Origin: Planctomycetaceae bacterium
GTDB taxonomy: Bacteria > Planctomycetota > Planctomycetia > Pirellulales > Pirellulaceae
Reading direction: 5' to 3'
DNA: 9,180 nt
Assembly: GCA_024642765.1 (NCBI GenBank)
Contig: JAHEAM010000131.1
Location: 1-9,180, forward strand
Shown: positions 1 to 6,474 of the stretch, piece after piece
How positions within the stretch are numbered: position 1 is the stretch's first letter
Layout of the letters: every line of letters starts with the position of its first letter
Notes under the pieces: model-generated
Told to the model about the DNA's origin: nothing
The model's database searches: none
What the model saw: only the letters and a program-made list of their open reading frames with translations
Position numbers and translations under genes: made by a program

Positions 1-952
1 AATAAGCCTGTTTCAGGCGGTCCAAAAGTCGGTCCGCGGCTTTTGCGATCCGTCGCGATTCCTGATTAGAAAGGCTTTCAAGTTGGGTTGGCGGATATGC
101 CGGTAGGTATGTCGGGCCGTTGACGGAGCCACCTGTTGGCAAGCCATCAGTCAATGCTCGCTGAATCCTAGTGATCTGGTCAAAATAATAACGGGAGTTC
201 GAGGCACCAGAAACGGTTTGGAATTGACCGTTCAAGCCCTGCACCGCAGCGCTGATTTGCCTCAACGCAGACTGGGCGGCAGACGGATCGCGACTTGCAT
301 TGATAAAATACGACTTATTTTGTTGTGCTAAAGTCAACAGATTGTTGGCCTGTAATTGCATCACAGTCCCTCGCCAACCGGTAAACTCACTCCGAACACT
401 TTGAGCAAGTTGTTGGGAACTAGTTACTAGTTGTGTTGGCAGATTTGCATACGTTGGTAGATTTGGAAGCGTTCCGTACGATGGGTCGTAGTTAGGTCCA
501 GACGAAGCTCCCCCCATTTGTGAACGCAGAAATTCACTGGCGAGTAGGCGGCGGTCGCCGTTTAGCTGACGCAGTCGATTCCCCCAGTAATTCCAATCGG
601 CCTGACTGGGCTGGTGATTGCTTACCGTTAGAAACATTCCGTTAAGCCAATTTCGATCGTTCCTTCCATTCTTGGCATAATATTCATCGCTTCCGAGAAA
701 TGCGGCATGGAGTTGTTCCATGGTTTGTCCCTGTCGGAAACCACGCATCCAAACGTCAACTTCCGCAGCGCTAGGAAATCTAAGGTAATACTCCTGATAG
801 AGGTGTGTAATAAACTGTCGGGCCTGATTTTCTTGCGTTATCGACGGTCTATTGAATGAGTTTTGTGGTCTAGCCAACAGATTGCTTGGTCGTTCAATTA
901 CCGTTGCCAGTAATAATAGCAAAATCAATTTGCCCAATTTGATTTTCCCCAT
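1..952 (-). CDS. Exported protein with two DUF4214-like modules (3' end cut by window edge)
   Basis: The frame is open for 317 codons from an ATG at 952 to the left edge, so the C-terminus is missing. The N-terminus has a short basic start (MGKIKLGK), a hydrophobic run (residues 9-18) and a likely signal peptide ending near residue 28. Two similar modules follow. Residues about 48-92 have the DUF4214 pattern, a helix with LYQEYYLRFPS, then VDVWMRGFRQG and FLGSDEYY. Residues about 102-146 repeat it more loosely (NYWGNRLRQL then ASEFLRSQM). DUF4214 modules occur in secreted and S-layer-like bacterial proteins and have no proven catalytic role. Residues 150-317 hold a Pro/Asn/Tyr-rich linker and then Gln/Ala/Ser-rich helices that I do not recognise. 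An AGGGA lies 11 bases before the ATG, a rather long spacing. Likely extracytoplasmic and perhaps structural. The family call is by eye. Confidence 0.75.
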   Translation of the reverse strand, partial: MGKIKLGKLILLLLLATVIERPSNLLARPQNSFNRPSITQENQARQFITHLYQEYYLRFPSAAEVDVWMRGFRQGQTMEQLHAAFLGSDEYYAKNGRNDRNWLNGMFLTVSNHQPSQADWNYWGNRLRQLNGDRRLLASEFLRSQMGGASSGPNYDPSYGTLPNLPTYANLPTQLVTSSQQLAQSVRSEFTGWRGTVMQLQANNLLTLAQQNKSYFINASRDPSAAQSALRQISAAVQGLNGQFQTVSGASNSRYYFDQITRIQRALTDGLPTGGSVNGPTYLPAYPPTQLESLSNQESRRIAKAADRLLDRLKQAY

Positions 953-1078
953 GTGACAATATTTCCCTAGTATCGTTCCGACTGCGGCCATAGGATTTTG
1001 CAACTCCCAAATAGCGGGATTATTATCAACTAGCTTACTCAATAAGCGCTGCCGGCAACAACGGGTCCTAATAAAAAC

Positions 1079-1267
1079 TTGGTTTCTAAACTACTGGTTG
1101 AATTGGCTGAACCTCTTGCCGGTGAAAATCGAGGATCGCTCATTTTTGTGCGGTCGCTGATGGCACCCAATGGAACTTTGTTTCAGTTTGCCGAAACGTC
1201 GAGAGGAATGCGTTATTTTCTGATGAAGATTGCCGGAACTGCTGAACTCCATGAGTCTAAGGTTTAG
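1079..1267 (+). CDS. Doubtful 62-codon frame or gene remnant
   Basis: This short frame starts at TTG (1079) and stops at TAG (1265-1267). The frame is open back to a TAA at 1043-1045, with no ATG in that extension. Codon choice resembles that of the real genes nearby, and the product reads like folded protein (GSLIFVRSLMAPNGTLFQ followed by YFLMKIAG). However, there is no convincing ribosome binding site and I recognise no family. A shadow frame of 65 codons lies on the other strand and looks less protein-like. It could be a small gene, the decayed end of a larger gene, or chance. The rest of 953-1424 shows nothing I can support on either strand. Confidence 0.2.
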   Translation: MVSKLLVELAEPLAGENRGSLIFVRSLMAPNGTLFQFAETSRGMRYFLMKIAGTAELHESKV

Positions 1268-1424
1268 AATACGGCAAGTTGCTGGCAAGTGTTTTTAGGG
1301 CGTTCCAGCTGTACTCGAAATTGGCTTTAGGATACAGGATTTATTTGGTTCGTGATCGACTTGTTCTTGCTAGTTGAGTAACGAATTCCGCGTTGGTTCA
1401 TGTAGAACTTTGTTGCGAATCGAA

Positions 1425-1922
1425 CTAATCCAACAAAAATGTTAGAAATGCAAATTCGTTTTTATTACGCTGGCAAACTATCAAAATTCCGGACATTGCG
1501 CCGCCATCACCAATTTTGTAAATCCGCCGTTCTTCCACGGCAGGGTCGTCCATTACCTGCGACAATACCTTTTTAGCTGTTGAAGGATCTTCGTGCCCTT
1601 CCAGCATCGTCGCAGCGCTTCGCCTAGCTTCATGATCCTCAAGATTGGCCAATTCGTCCAAAAGCGTTCTAGACTTGTTTGAAGCCAAGTCGACTCGTTT
1701 CCAAGTCCCAAGCCAGCTATCCGCGCCAAGCTTTTCCCAAGACGGACCGCAGAAGAACTGGTACCACTTCCGAGCAAGTTGTTCGACATCGACCGTTTCG
1801 GCAATGGTTAGTTGGTAAAAAACCGCGGTCCCGAAAGCGGTCTGATTCGCTCCGCCAAAAGACTTTTCTAATTCTTGAACCCAAGTTGGATGTTTTTCGC
1901 CGTTGTTTAATTCTTTGCTCAT
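1425..1922 (-). CDS. Unrecognised 165-residue protein
   Basis: A complete frame runs from ATG at 1922 to TAG at 1425. AGGA lies 8 bases upstream of the ATG, a good ribosome binding site that supports this start. The product has no signal peptide or membrane segment, so it should be cytoplasmic. It is Trp-rich in its first half (WVQELEKSFGG, ARKWYQFFCG, SWLGTWKRVD). The middle is a charged helical stretch (residues about 85-130: LLDELANLEDHEARRSAATM). It ends in a hydrophobic strand-like tail (GILIVCQRN then FAFLTFLLD). I do not recognise the family. It sits alone downstream of the tRNA-Leu gene with no evident operon partner. The helical part could be scaffold-like, but no function can be given. 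Confidence 0.7.
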   Translation of the reverse strand: MSKELNNGEKHPTWVQELEKSFGGANQTAFGTAVFYQLTIAETVDVEQLARKWYQFFCGPSWEKLGADSWLGTWKRVDLASNKSRTLLDELANLEDHEARRSAATMLEGHEDPSTAKKVLSQVMDDPAVEERRIYKIGDGGAMSGILIVCQRNKNEFAFLTFLLD

Positions 1923-2062
1923 TTTCAGATCCTATTCGTCGTTAAGACGTCGTATCAATTTTGATGCATCGGGACCGGACGAAAAACCGCGTACACAAAA
2001 ACGTACAACGCACATGCCAGAATCGGGAAGAACGGCAGAGAACGGTTTCAGCCAAAACCACG

Positions 2063-2100
2063 AAAAAAGCGGCACTTGTGAGTCTACGAATTCACACAAG
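2063..2100 (-). terminator. Possible terminator of tRNA-Leu
   Basis: Read on the minus strand, a 6-bp stem (CTTGTG, 2100-2095, with CACAAG, 2080-2075) is followed by TGCCGC and then six T (2068-2063). The stem is short and the T run is six bases away, so this is a weak candidate. It lies 11 bases past the tRNA 3' end, where a terminator is expected. Confidence 0.3.
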
Positions 2101-2111
2101 ATACCGCCCAG

Positions 2112-2193
2112 TAGCCGAGACAGGAATCGAACCTGCACACCTTGCGGTACTAGATCCTAAATCTAGCGCGTCTGCCAGTTCCGCCACTCGGCC
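2112..2193 (-). tRNA. tRNA-Leu, anticodon UAG
   Basis: The minus strand folds as a class II tRNA of 82 nt. The acceptor arms are GGCCGAG (5') and CTCGGCT (3'), with discriminator A at 2112. The D-arm region GGCGGAACTGGCAGACGC is typical of bacterial tRNA-Leu. The anticodon stem-loop is CTAGA-TTTAGGA-TCTAG, giving anticodon TAG (UAG), which reads CUN leucine codons. The long variable arm is an ACC-GCAA-GGT hairpin. The T arm is GCAGG-TTCGATT-CCTGT. The 3' CCA is not encoded (CTG follows the discriminator), so it would be added after transcription. The first acceptor pair is G1-U72, a wobble, with the other six pairs canonical. It is a single gene, not part of a tRNA cluster here. Confidence 0.96.
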
Positions 2194-2224
2194 ATTAATG
2201 GTTTCGTTACAAAGCAGGTTGTTT

Positions 2225-2253
2225 ATCTTAGCAACTTGCCCCGACGTTGAGAA
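2225..2253 (-). promoter_or_regulatory. Possible promoter of tRNA-Leu
   Basis: On the minus strand, TTCTCA (2253-2248) and TAAGAT (2230-2225) are separated by 17 bases. Each matches four of six positions of the sigma70 consensus. The -10 box ends 31 bases before the mature tRNA 5' end, a plausible leader. Weak evidence: spacing and position are right, but the boxes are imperfect. Confidence 0.3.
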
Positions 2254-2312
2254 TATCCATTTTGCCTCAATTGTGGAACGTCACTGCCACAAGCTTCCGT
2301 TTTCGACCGATT

Positions 2313-2939
2313 CTATTTTGCTTTTTCGTTAATTGCCGGGCTGGATTTTTCTTCATTTTGAGTCTTATTCTCTAGTGACTCCATTTCTTCCGCGGCTTTC
2401 AATTTCAGTTGAGCCGTTTCTAATTGAAGGCGTTGCAATTCAACTAGGCGTTGATCCTGTTGGACCTGAGTTAGAGTTGCGTAACCTCGGTTGGCCAAGT
2501 TTTGAGAACGCGTGAGTCGCGATTCAGCATTGGCAAGATTTTGTTTGGCCTGGAGGACTTCGATTTCCATTAGATTGGATTTCTGCGCGTAAGCAGTATG
2601 AGCGATTGCCAGTTCGCGTTTCAGGATATCGACCTGCAATTGGTCTTGCCGCCAGACGGAATCGGCCAAACGACCTTTGAGAAATAGATCTCGACGTTCT
2701 TTCAATTGCAACTCGGCATCTTTCAATCGACGTTCCGCTTCGAACACTGAGAGCGTTGATGTTGCAAATAGGATTTTCTCAAGAAGGGCAACGCGACTCT
2801 CCAGATGTTCAACGCGGGCTGAGAGATCGACCTGGACAGGAGTGGCATTCGCTGCAGGGGCATTTTCTTGTGCCAATCCATACATAGGTACAACCAGAGG
2901 CAGGAACGCACTCAATAGGAAGGTGAACAATTTTTGCAT
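2313..2939 (-). CDS. Exported coiled-coil protein with two MFP-like alpha-hairpin repeats
   Basis: The product has 208 residues. Residues 1-23 form a signal peptide (MQKLFTFLLSAFLPLVVPMY, then cleavage near GLAQ). Residues 38-56 are a short heptad coil (LSARVEHLESRVALLEKIL). Two similar segments follow: 67-117 and 130-180, offset by 63 residues, with 13 of 51 identical positions in an ungapped alignment by eye. Each reads as helix, then L...(K/R)G turn (GRLADSV and GYATLTQV), then helix with QDQ. This matches the hairpin tip pattern of HlyD/AcrA-type membrane fusion proteins. The lipoyl and beta-barrel domains of those proteins are absent. The C-terminus is a charged, lysine-rich tail. Likely periplasmic. 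It could be an efflux accessory protein or a structural coiled coil. There is no strong ribosome binding site, and neither neighbour is a transporter. Confidence 0.75.
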   Translation of the reverse strand: MQKLFTFLLSAFLPLVVPMYGLAQENAPAANATPVQVDLSARVEHLESRVALLEKILFATSTLSVFEAERRLKDAELQLKERRDLFLKGRLADSVWRQDQLQVDILKRELAIAHTAYAQKSNLMEIEVLQAKQNLANAESRLTRSQNLANRGYATLTQVQQDQRLVELQRLQLETAQLKLKAAEEMESLENKTQNEEKSSPAINEKAK

Positions 2940-3121
2940 TCGAATAACTTTATTTCTGTCGAAACGTTGCTTGGCTTTAGACGCAAATCAACTCTAGGCT
3001 CGCTACAGGAGTCACTTAACTTGGACATATGAATTGAAATTTTTAGACGATTACCAAGAATTGATTGTATGCGGCGAATAAAGTCAGGCACATCAATTGC
3101 AACGCATTTTTAGGGTGAAGT

Positions 3122-3364
3122 ATGGAAAAGGTACAAATTGTTGCGATTGTTTTTGGGTTGCCAATGGCGGCGGTCGCGATTTGCCGGATCATGAAGATGA
3201 TCGAAGTGACCAGCAAGCAATACTACGAAGTTCAATTGAAATTGCAGATGGTTGATCGAGGCTATTCGGCATCCGAAATTGAACGCGTTGTCCACGTCGA
3301 TGTAGTTCCGCAACAGACACAGGATTGGCAGCCGATCGCAGCTTCAAAGCCTATGAGAGTTTAG
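3122..3364 (+). CDS. Small membrane-anchored protein, 80 residues
   Basis: The frame starts at ATG 3122 with AGGG 8 bases upstream, a good ribosome binding site. Residues about 5-22 are hydrophobic (IVAIVFGLPMAAVAI) and probably form one membrane helix near the N-terminus. After it come a basic/amphipathic stretch (CRIMKMIEVTSKQYYEVQLK), then MVDRGYSASEIERVV, and a polar tail. The layout (one N-terminal helix plus a short helical cytoplasmic part) resembles PspB-like small proteins in shape only; I see no sequence proof of that family. The RGYSASEIERV element looks like a short helix-turn-helix-like or UBA-like cap, but this is speculative. It is divergent from the coiled-coil exported protein and convergent with mscL. 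Function unknown. Confidence 0.6.
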   Translation: MEKVQIVAIVFGLPMAAVAICRIMKMIEVTSKQYYEVQLKLQMVDRGYSASEIERVVHVDVVPQQTQDWQPIAASKPMRV

Positions 3365-3405
3365 TGGTCGACACCGGGAAGTGTATTTGCACCCTGGAGT
3401 TTTTG

Positions 3406-3427
3406 CGGCTGGGGCAACGTGCAGCCG
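3406..3427 (+). terminator. Possible weak hairpin terminator after the small membrane protein gene
   Basis: CGGCTG (3406-3411) and CAGCCG (3422-3427) can pair over a 10-base loop, followed by the T-rich AATATTTGTTT. It lies 42 bases past the plus-strand stop codon and faces away from mscL. The stem is only 6 bp and the T run is broken, so the call is tentative. Confidence 0.25.
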
Positions 3428-3483
3428 AATATTTGTTTGGGCGTGACGAATCGTTGTTAGACTGCCACTGTTACGGTGTTGGT

Positions 3484-3882
3484 TTAGCGAGATTTCAATG
3501 AGTCGCGAATTTCTCGCAACAAGACAATGTCTTCTGCTGGTGGGGCAGGCGGTGCTGCCTCTTGGGCCTTTTCAAATCGAGCCTTCATTGTATTCATCAT
3601 TTTGATAACCATAAAGATTGCAAACGCAACGATCAGGAACTGAATCAGTGCGGTAGCAAATGAACCGACGCCAAGCATTATCGGTTTTTCGGCATTACCG
3701 CCAATTTGTTGATCAAACTTTGAAAAGTCGGTCCCGCCCAAAAGACCAATTACTGGCATAATAATCTTTTCGACAAACGAATTGACCACGCCGCTAAATC
3801 CAGCGCCAATTACGATGCCGACTGCCATGTCGACAACATTGCCGCGCATCGCGAAGTCTTTGAATTCTTGAATCAGTCCCAT
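3484..3882 (-). CDS. mscL: Large-conductance mechanosensitive channel MscL
   Basis: This is a complete 132-residue MscL, close to the usual length of about 130-150. MscL forms a pentameric inner-membrane pore that opens under high membrane tension to release solutes after osmotic downshock. The N-terminal amphipathic helix and first membrane helix carry the family signature (FKDFAMRGNVVDMAVGIVIG, residues 8-27). The Gly/Ala pore-lining spacing follows (GAGFSGVVNSFVEKIIMPVI). A short periplasmic loop with GGTDFSKF (49-56) precedes the second helix (about 71-98). The C-terminus has a Pro/Ala linker (APPAPPAEDI) and the bundle helix LLREIRDSLKSR. The ATG at 3882 gives exactly the family N-terminus. 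The ribosome binding site is weak (GGGA, 11 bases away). It is a single gene with a possible promoter at 3930-3959. Confidence 0.97.
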   Translation of the reverse strand: MGLIQEFKDFAMRGNVVDMAVGIVIGAGFSGVVNSFVEKIIMPVIGLLGGTDFSKFDQQIGGNAEKPIMLGVGSFATALIQFLIVAFAIFMVIKMMNTMKARFEKAQEAAPPAPPAEDIVLLREIRDSLKSR

Positions 3883-3929
3883 GAGTTGTGTTTCCCAAAG
3901 TGTGAAGAAAAGTTTCGAATCGTTGGAGT

Positions 3930-3959
3930 ATTTTAACGCATTAAAATCTAGCGCAACAA
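3930..3959 (-). promoter_or_regulatory. Possible mscL promoter with an inverted repeat
   Basis: On the minus strand, TTGTTG (3959-3954) and TAAAAT (3935-3930) are 18 bases apart. The -10 box matches five of six consensus positions and the -35 box only three. The -10 box overlaps a perfect inverted repeat, ATTTTAA (3930-3936) and TTAAAAT (3941-3947), around CGCA. That repeat could be an operator or simply an A/T-rich promoter. The -10 box ends 47 bases before the mscL ATG. The remainder of 3960-4170 holds no gene that I can support. Confidence 0.35.
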
Positions 3960-4170
3960 GTCGTTAGAAAAAATCGAAAATCCTGGCACTTATGGTTTAG
4001 GCGCAGGTTCATTTATTATTGGAATTGCATAAACGGCAAAGTCGTCAGGATAATGTTGACGATTCGATTGCCAAAAGTAGAACCTCGTTCAGCAACCTGC
4101 GGCCAAAATGGGTTTGTTTCTGAATGAAGAATTCAAGTTGGCGATCGATTCGTTCCAAGTTATCGCATGC

Positions 4171-4962
4171 TTACAGTGAGCCCTTGGCTTCTTCTTTTTT
4201 CTCTGGCAGAGTGCCAACGAGTGGATTAATGTTCTCGCGAATCCAGATGTTGCGAAAGCGAGTGGGATTGCCGTGGTCTTGGATGTGCAATGGTAACTTG
4301 GCTGCATGTGATTCGTAGTGGGGAGGTTGGTCCCAAAACGTTCCGCCTTGGAGTTCCAGGTGATTGTGTAACAGCACTCCATTTTGCAGAACCGTGACAA
4401 ATGCGGCGGTCTTCAGCGTTCCGTCTTTATTGAACTCGGGAGCCTCGAAGATGATGTCATAGCTCTGCCATTCGCCCGGCTTGCGGCAGGCGTTAACTGT
4501 GGGCGGTTGTTGTTTGTAAACCGCACCACATTGACCATCGAAATAGGTTTTGTTTTTGTAGGAATCAAGAATTTGGACTTCATACTTTCCCATCAGGTAA
4601 ATTCCACTGTTGCCACGCCCTTGGCCATCGCCTTTGACTTCTTCGGGCGTGGCGAATTCGACGTGGAGTTGGCAGCTACCGAAAGGCTGTTTGGTTGTGA
4701 TGCCGCTACCTTGGACTTGAGCGTAACCGTCTTCGATAAGCCACTTTTCGCCGTTTTCGAATGCCGAAAGGTCTTTGCCATTGAATAGGACGATTGCATC
4801 GGAGGGGGCGTGCAGTTCATTGCCGGGATTGATGATAGGCGGCTCGGGCCAAACGATGCCGCTTTTGTACTCGTCGAAGGGTTTCCAAACGGCAGCACCC
4901 GATGCCATGACAATAATGGCTCCTAACAACATCCAAAACGATTTTTTTTCAAGTGCGAACAT
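4171..4962 (-). CDS. DUF1080 (3-keto-disaccharide hydrolase family) exported protein
   Basis: The product has 263 residues. An N-terminal hydrophobic segment (residues 9-25, WMLLGAIIVMASGAAVW) is a signal peptide or membrane anchor. The rest is one DUF1080 domain of the concanavalin-like jelly-roll fold (Pfam PF06439). Its recognisable blocks are the opening strand LFNGKDLSAFE (59-69), GRGNSGIYLMGKYEVQILDS (115-134), the GAVYKQQPP and PGEWQSYDIIFEAP region (146-175), and the closing LPLHIQDHGNPTRFRNIWIR (223-242). Family members act on glycosides, some on 3-keto sugars, and are greatly expanded in Planctomycetota; the substrate of this one cannot be read from sequence. A charged tail (LPEKKEEAKGSL) follows. 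The ATG at 4962 is supported by AAGGA 7 bases upstream (4970-4974). It is divergent from the PQQ-like propeller gene. Confidence 0.92.
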   Translation of the reverse strand: MFALEKKSFWMLLGAIIVMASGAAVWKPFDEYKSGIVWPEPPIINPGNELHAPSDAIVLFNGKDLSAFENGEKWLIEDGYAQVQGSGITTKQPFGSCQLHVEFATPEEVKGDGQGRGNSGIYLMGKYEVQILDSYKNKTYFDGQCGAVYKQQPPTVNACRKPGEWQSYDIIFEAPEFNKDGTLKTAAFVTVLQNGVLLHNHLELQGGTFWDQPPHYESHAAKLPLHIQDHGNPTRFRNIWIRENINPLVGTLPEKKEEAKGSL

Positions 4963-5058
4963 GCCGTTTTCCTTTGAAACTGATTAGAGTAAACGCGAGT
5001 ATTCCCCTATGATACACGAAAGAAACGTCAAGCGGTTTTAATAGGAATTGGGCTGGTT
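4963..5058. promoter_or_regulatory. Divergent promoter region between DUF1080 and PQQ-propeller genes
   Basis: These 96 bases must hold the start signals of both flanking genes unless either is read from farther away. A TATGAT (5008-5013) could be the -10 box of the plus-strand gene, but no good -35 box is spaced from it. On the minus strand, TTGACG (5026-5031 read in reverse) lacks a partner at normal spacing. The ribosome binding site for the minus gene is AAGGA at 4970-4974, and AGGAA at 5043-5047 serves the plus gene. A shared control region is inferred from the arrangement only. Confidence 0.4.
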
Positions 5059-6462
5059 ATGTCACGGAAATTGAAGCGATTGTTTGTCGTAAAGTTACTT
5101 GTAGTTTTTTTGTTGGCTTGGTTCTGGTCGTTCGAAAGTTGTCGCTGTTTCGCGCAACAGGAAACTGACCCAATTCACGATTGGCCGCAATGGATGGGTG
5201 CCAAGATGGACGGCGTTTGGCGTGAAACGGGAATGCTCGATAACTTTGGGGAGAGTGGGCCAAATGTAGTTTGGCGAGTACCAATCGGGCCTGGCTATAC
5301 GGGGCCGAGTGTGGTGGGGAACCGGCTCTTCATTATGGATAGAACCAAAGACGAAGGAATTGGTAAAGAAGTTGAAAATGATATTCGCAAGAGGGGGGAA
5401 GTACCTGGTGGCGAACGCGTCGTTTGTCTTGATGCGACTACCGGAGCGACGTTGTGGGAGCACGGCTATGACTGTCCTTACAAGATTGCGTATCCAACAG
5501 GTCCTCGCTGCACGCCGACAGTTGATGGAGACGGCGTGTATACGTTGGGAGCGATGGGCGATTTGATGTGTTTCAGGATCGATGACGGTAGCGTTGTTTG
5601 GCAGAAGAAATTAATAGCAGAATATGGTACGCGAGCCCCGCCCTGGGGATACGCTTCGCATCCCATCGTTGATGGACCTCGGTTATTGGTTCCTTGCGGA
5701 GGTGAAGGCTCGGCGGTTGTTTGTTTTGACAAGCAAACAGGAAAGGAATTGTGGAAGGCTCTGACTTCTTCAGACATTGCCTACGCACCGCTTACGATTT
5801 ACGAACACGATGGTGAACGGCAGTTATTGATGTGGCATGGCGATGGCATTGATTCTCTTAATCCAGAAACGGGCGAACACTATTGGCATCACAAGTTTCC
5901 AGACGAGAAAGAACAAGCCGCTGCAACAACAATTGTGACGCCCCGAATCATCGGCAACCAATTTTTGATCAGTGAGTATTATCGTGGCACATTGATGCTT
6001 GAAATTAGTTCTAATCCTCCGAGTGTTCGCGAACTCTACAGTACCTACAAGGTTGATCCACGTCACGAAAAATCGCTGAACAGTTTAATGACGACTTCGG
6101 TCGTTAAGGACGGGCTCGTGTATGGAGTGACAGGAGATGGTGTGATGCGCTGCACGCGTTGGGACGACGGTTCGTGGGTCTGGGACAACGAGACGTTTAT
6201 GGCAAAGAAGCCGCTGGAGTTTGCGACATTGTTCATCGTTGAAAATGAGGATAAGTACTTCGTGTTTGACGATGAAGGAAACTTGGCAATCGCGAAGTTC
6301 ACGCCAGAGGGATATCAAGAAATGGCAAAAGCCAAGGTGCTTGAGGCAACGGGTGCTGCCAGGGGGCGAAAGGTTCTCTGGGCTCATCCCGCGTTTTCGC
6401 ACGGGAGAATTTTTGCGCGCAATGATAACGAAGTTATTTGCGTAGATCTAAAAACGAAATGA
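5059..6462 (+). CDS. Exported PQQ-like beta-propeller repeat protein
   Basis: The product has 467 residues. A basic start, hydrophobic core (residues 8-24) and cleavage near FAQ (31-33) form a Sec signal peptide. DWPQWMGAKMDGVWRETGML (41-60) is the typical opening of planctomycete PQQ-like propellers. Blade repeats with the tryptophan-docking pattern follow: LDATTGATLWEH (124-135), FRIDDGSVVWQKK (172-184), FDKQTGKELWKA (223-234) and LNPETGEHYWHH (267-278). A later, weaker one is near 367-376 (RWDDGSWVWD). The C-terminus closes with GRIFARNDNEVICVDL. These proteins resemble BamB and quinoprotein propellers, but I see no catalytic or PQQ-binding residues that would make it a dehydrogenase, so a scaffold or ligand-binding role is safer. 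AGGAA lies 11 bases before the ATG. It ends 12 bases from the convergent kinase gene. Confidence 0.9.
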   Translation: MSRKLKRLFVVKLLVVFLLAWFWSFESCRCFAQQETDPIHDWPQWMGAKMDGVWRETGMLDNFGESGPNVVWRVPIGPGYTGPSVVGNRLFIMDRTKDEGIGKEVENDIRKRGEVPGGERVVCLDATTGATLWEHGYDCPYKIAYPTGPRCTPTVDGDGVYTLGAMGDLMCFRIDDGSVVWQKKLIAEYGTRAPPWGYASHPIVDGPRLLVPCGGEGSAVVCFDKQTGKELWKALTSSDIAYAPLTIYEHDGERQLLMWHGDGIDSLNPETGEHYWHHKFPDEKEQAAATTIVTPRIIGNQFLISEYYRGTLMLEISSNPPSVRELYSTYKVDPRHEKSLNSLMTTSVVKDGLVYGVTGDGVMRCTRWDDGSWVWDNETFMAKKPLEFATLFIVENEDKYFVFDDEGNLAIAKFTPEGYQEMAKAKVLEATGAARGRKVLWAHPAFSHGRIFARNDNEVICVDLKTK

Positions 6463-6474
6463 ATCGACGCGGTC

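Noticed and set aside
2112..2193. Integration site of a mobile element at the tRNA gene
   Set aside because: I see no direct repeat of the tRNA 3' end nearby and no integrase or phage gene in the window.
1932..2332. Frames across the tRNA-Leu gene on both strands
   Set aside because: They read through the tRNA, have no ribosome binding site and show no protein-like pattern.
4042..4062. TCGTCA/TGACGA hairpin as terminator of the DUF1080 gene
   Set aside because: Only 6 bp, about 110 bases past the stop, and no T run on either strand.
4384..4788. 134-codon plus-strand frame opposite the DUF1080 gene
   Set aside because: It is a shadow of the DUF1080 coding frame; the minus-strand product has clear family motifs and a good ribosome binding site.
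6463..6474. Bidirectional terminator between the propeller and kinase genes
   Set aside because: The gap is 12 bases and no hairpin is visible in it or at the gene ends.
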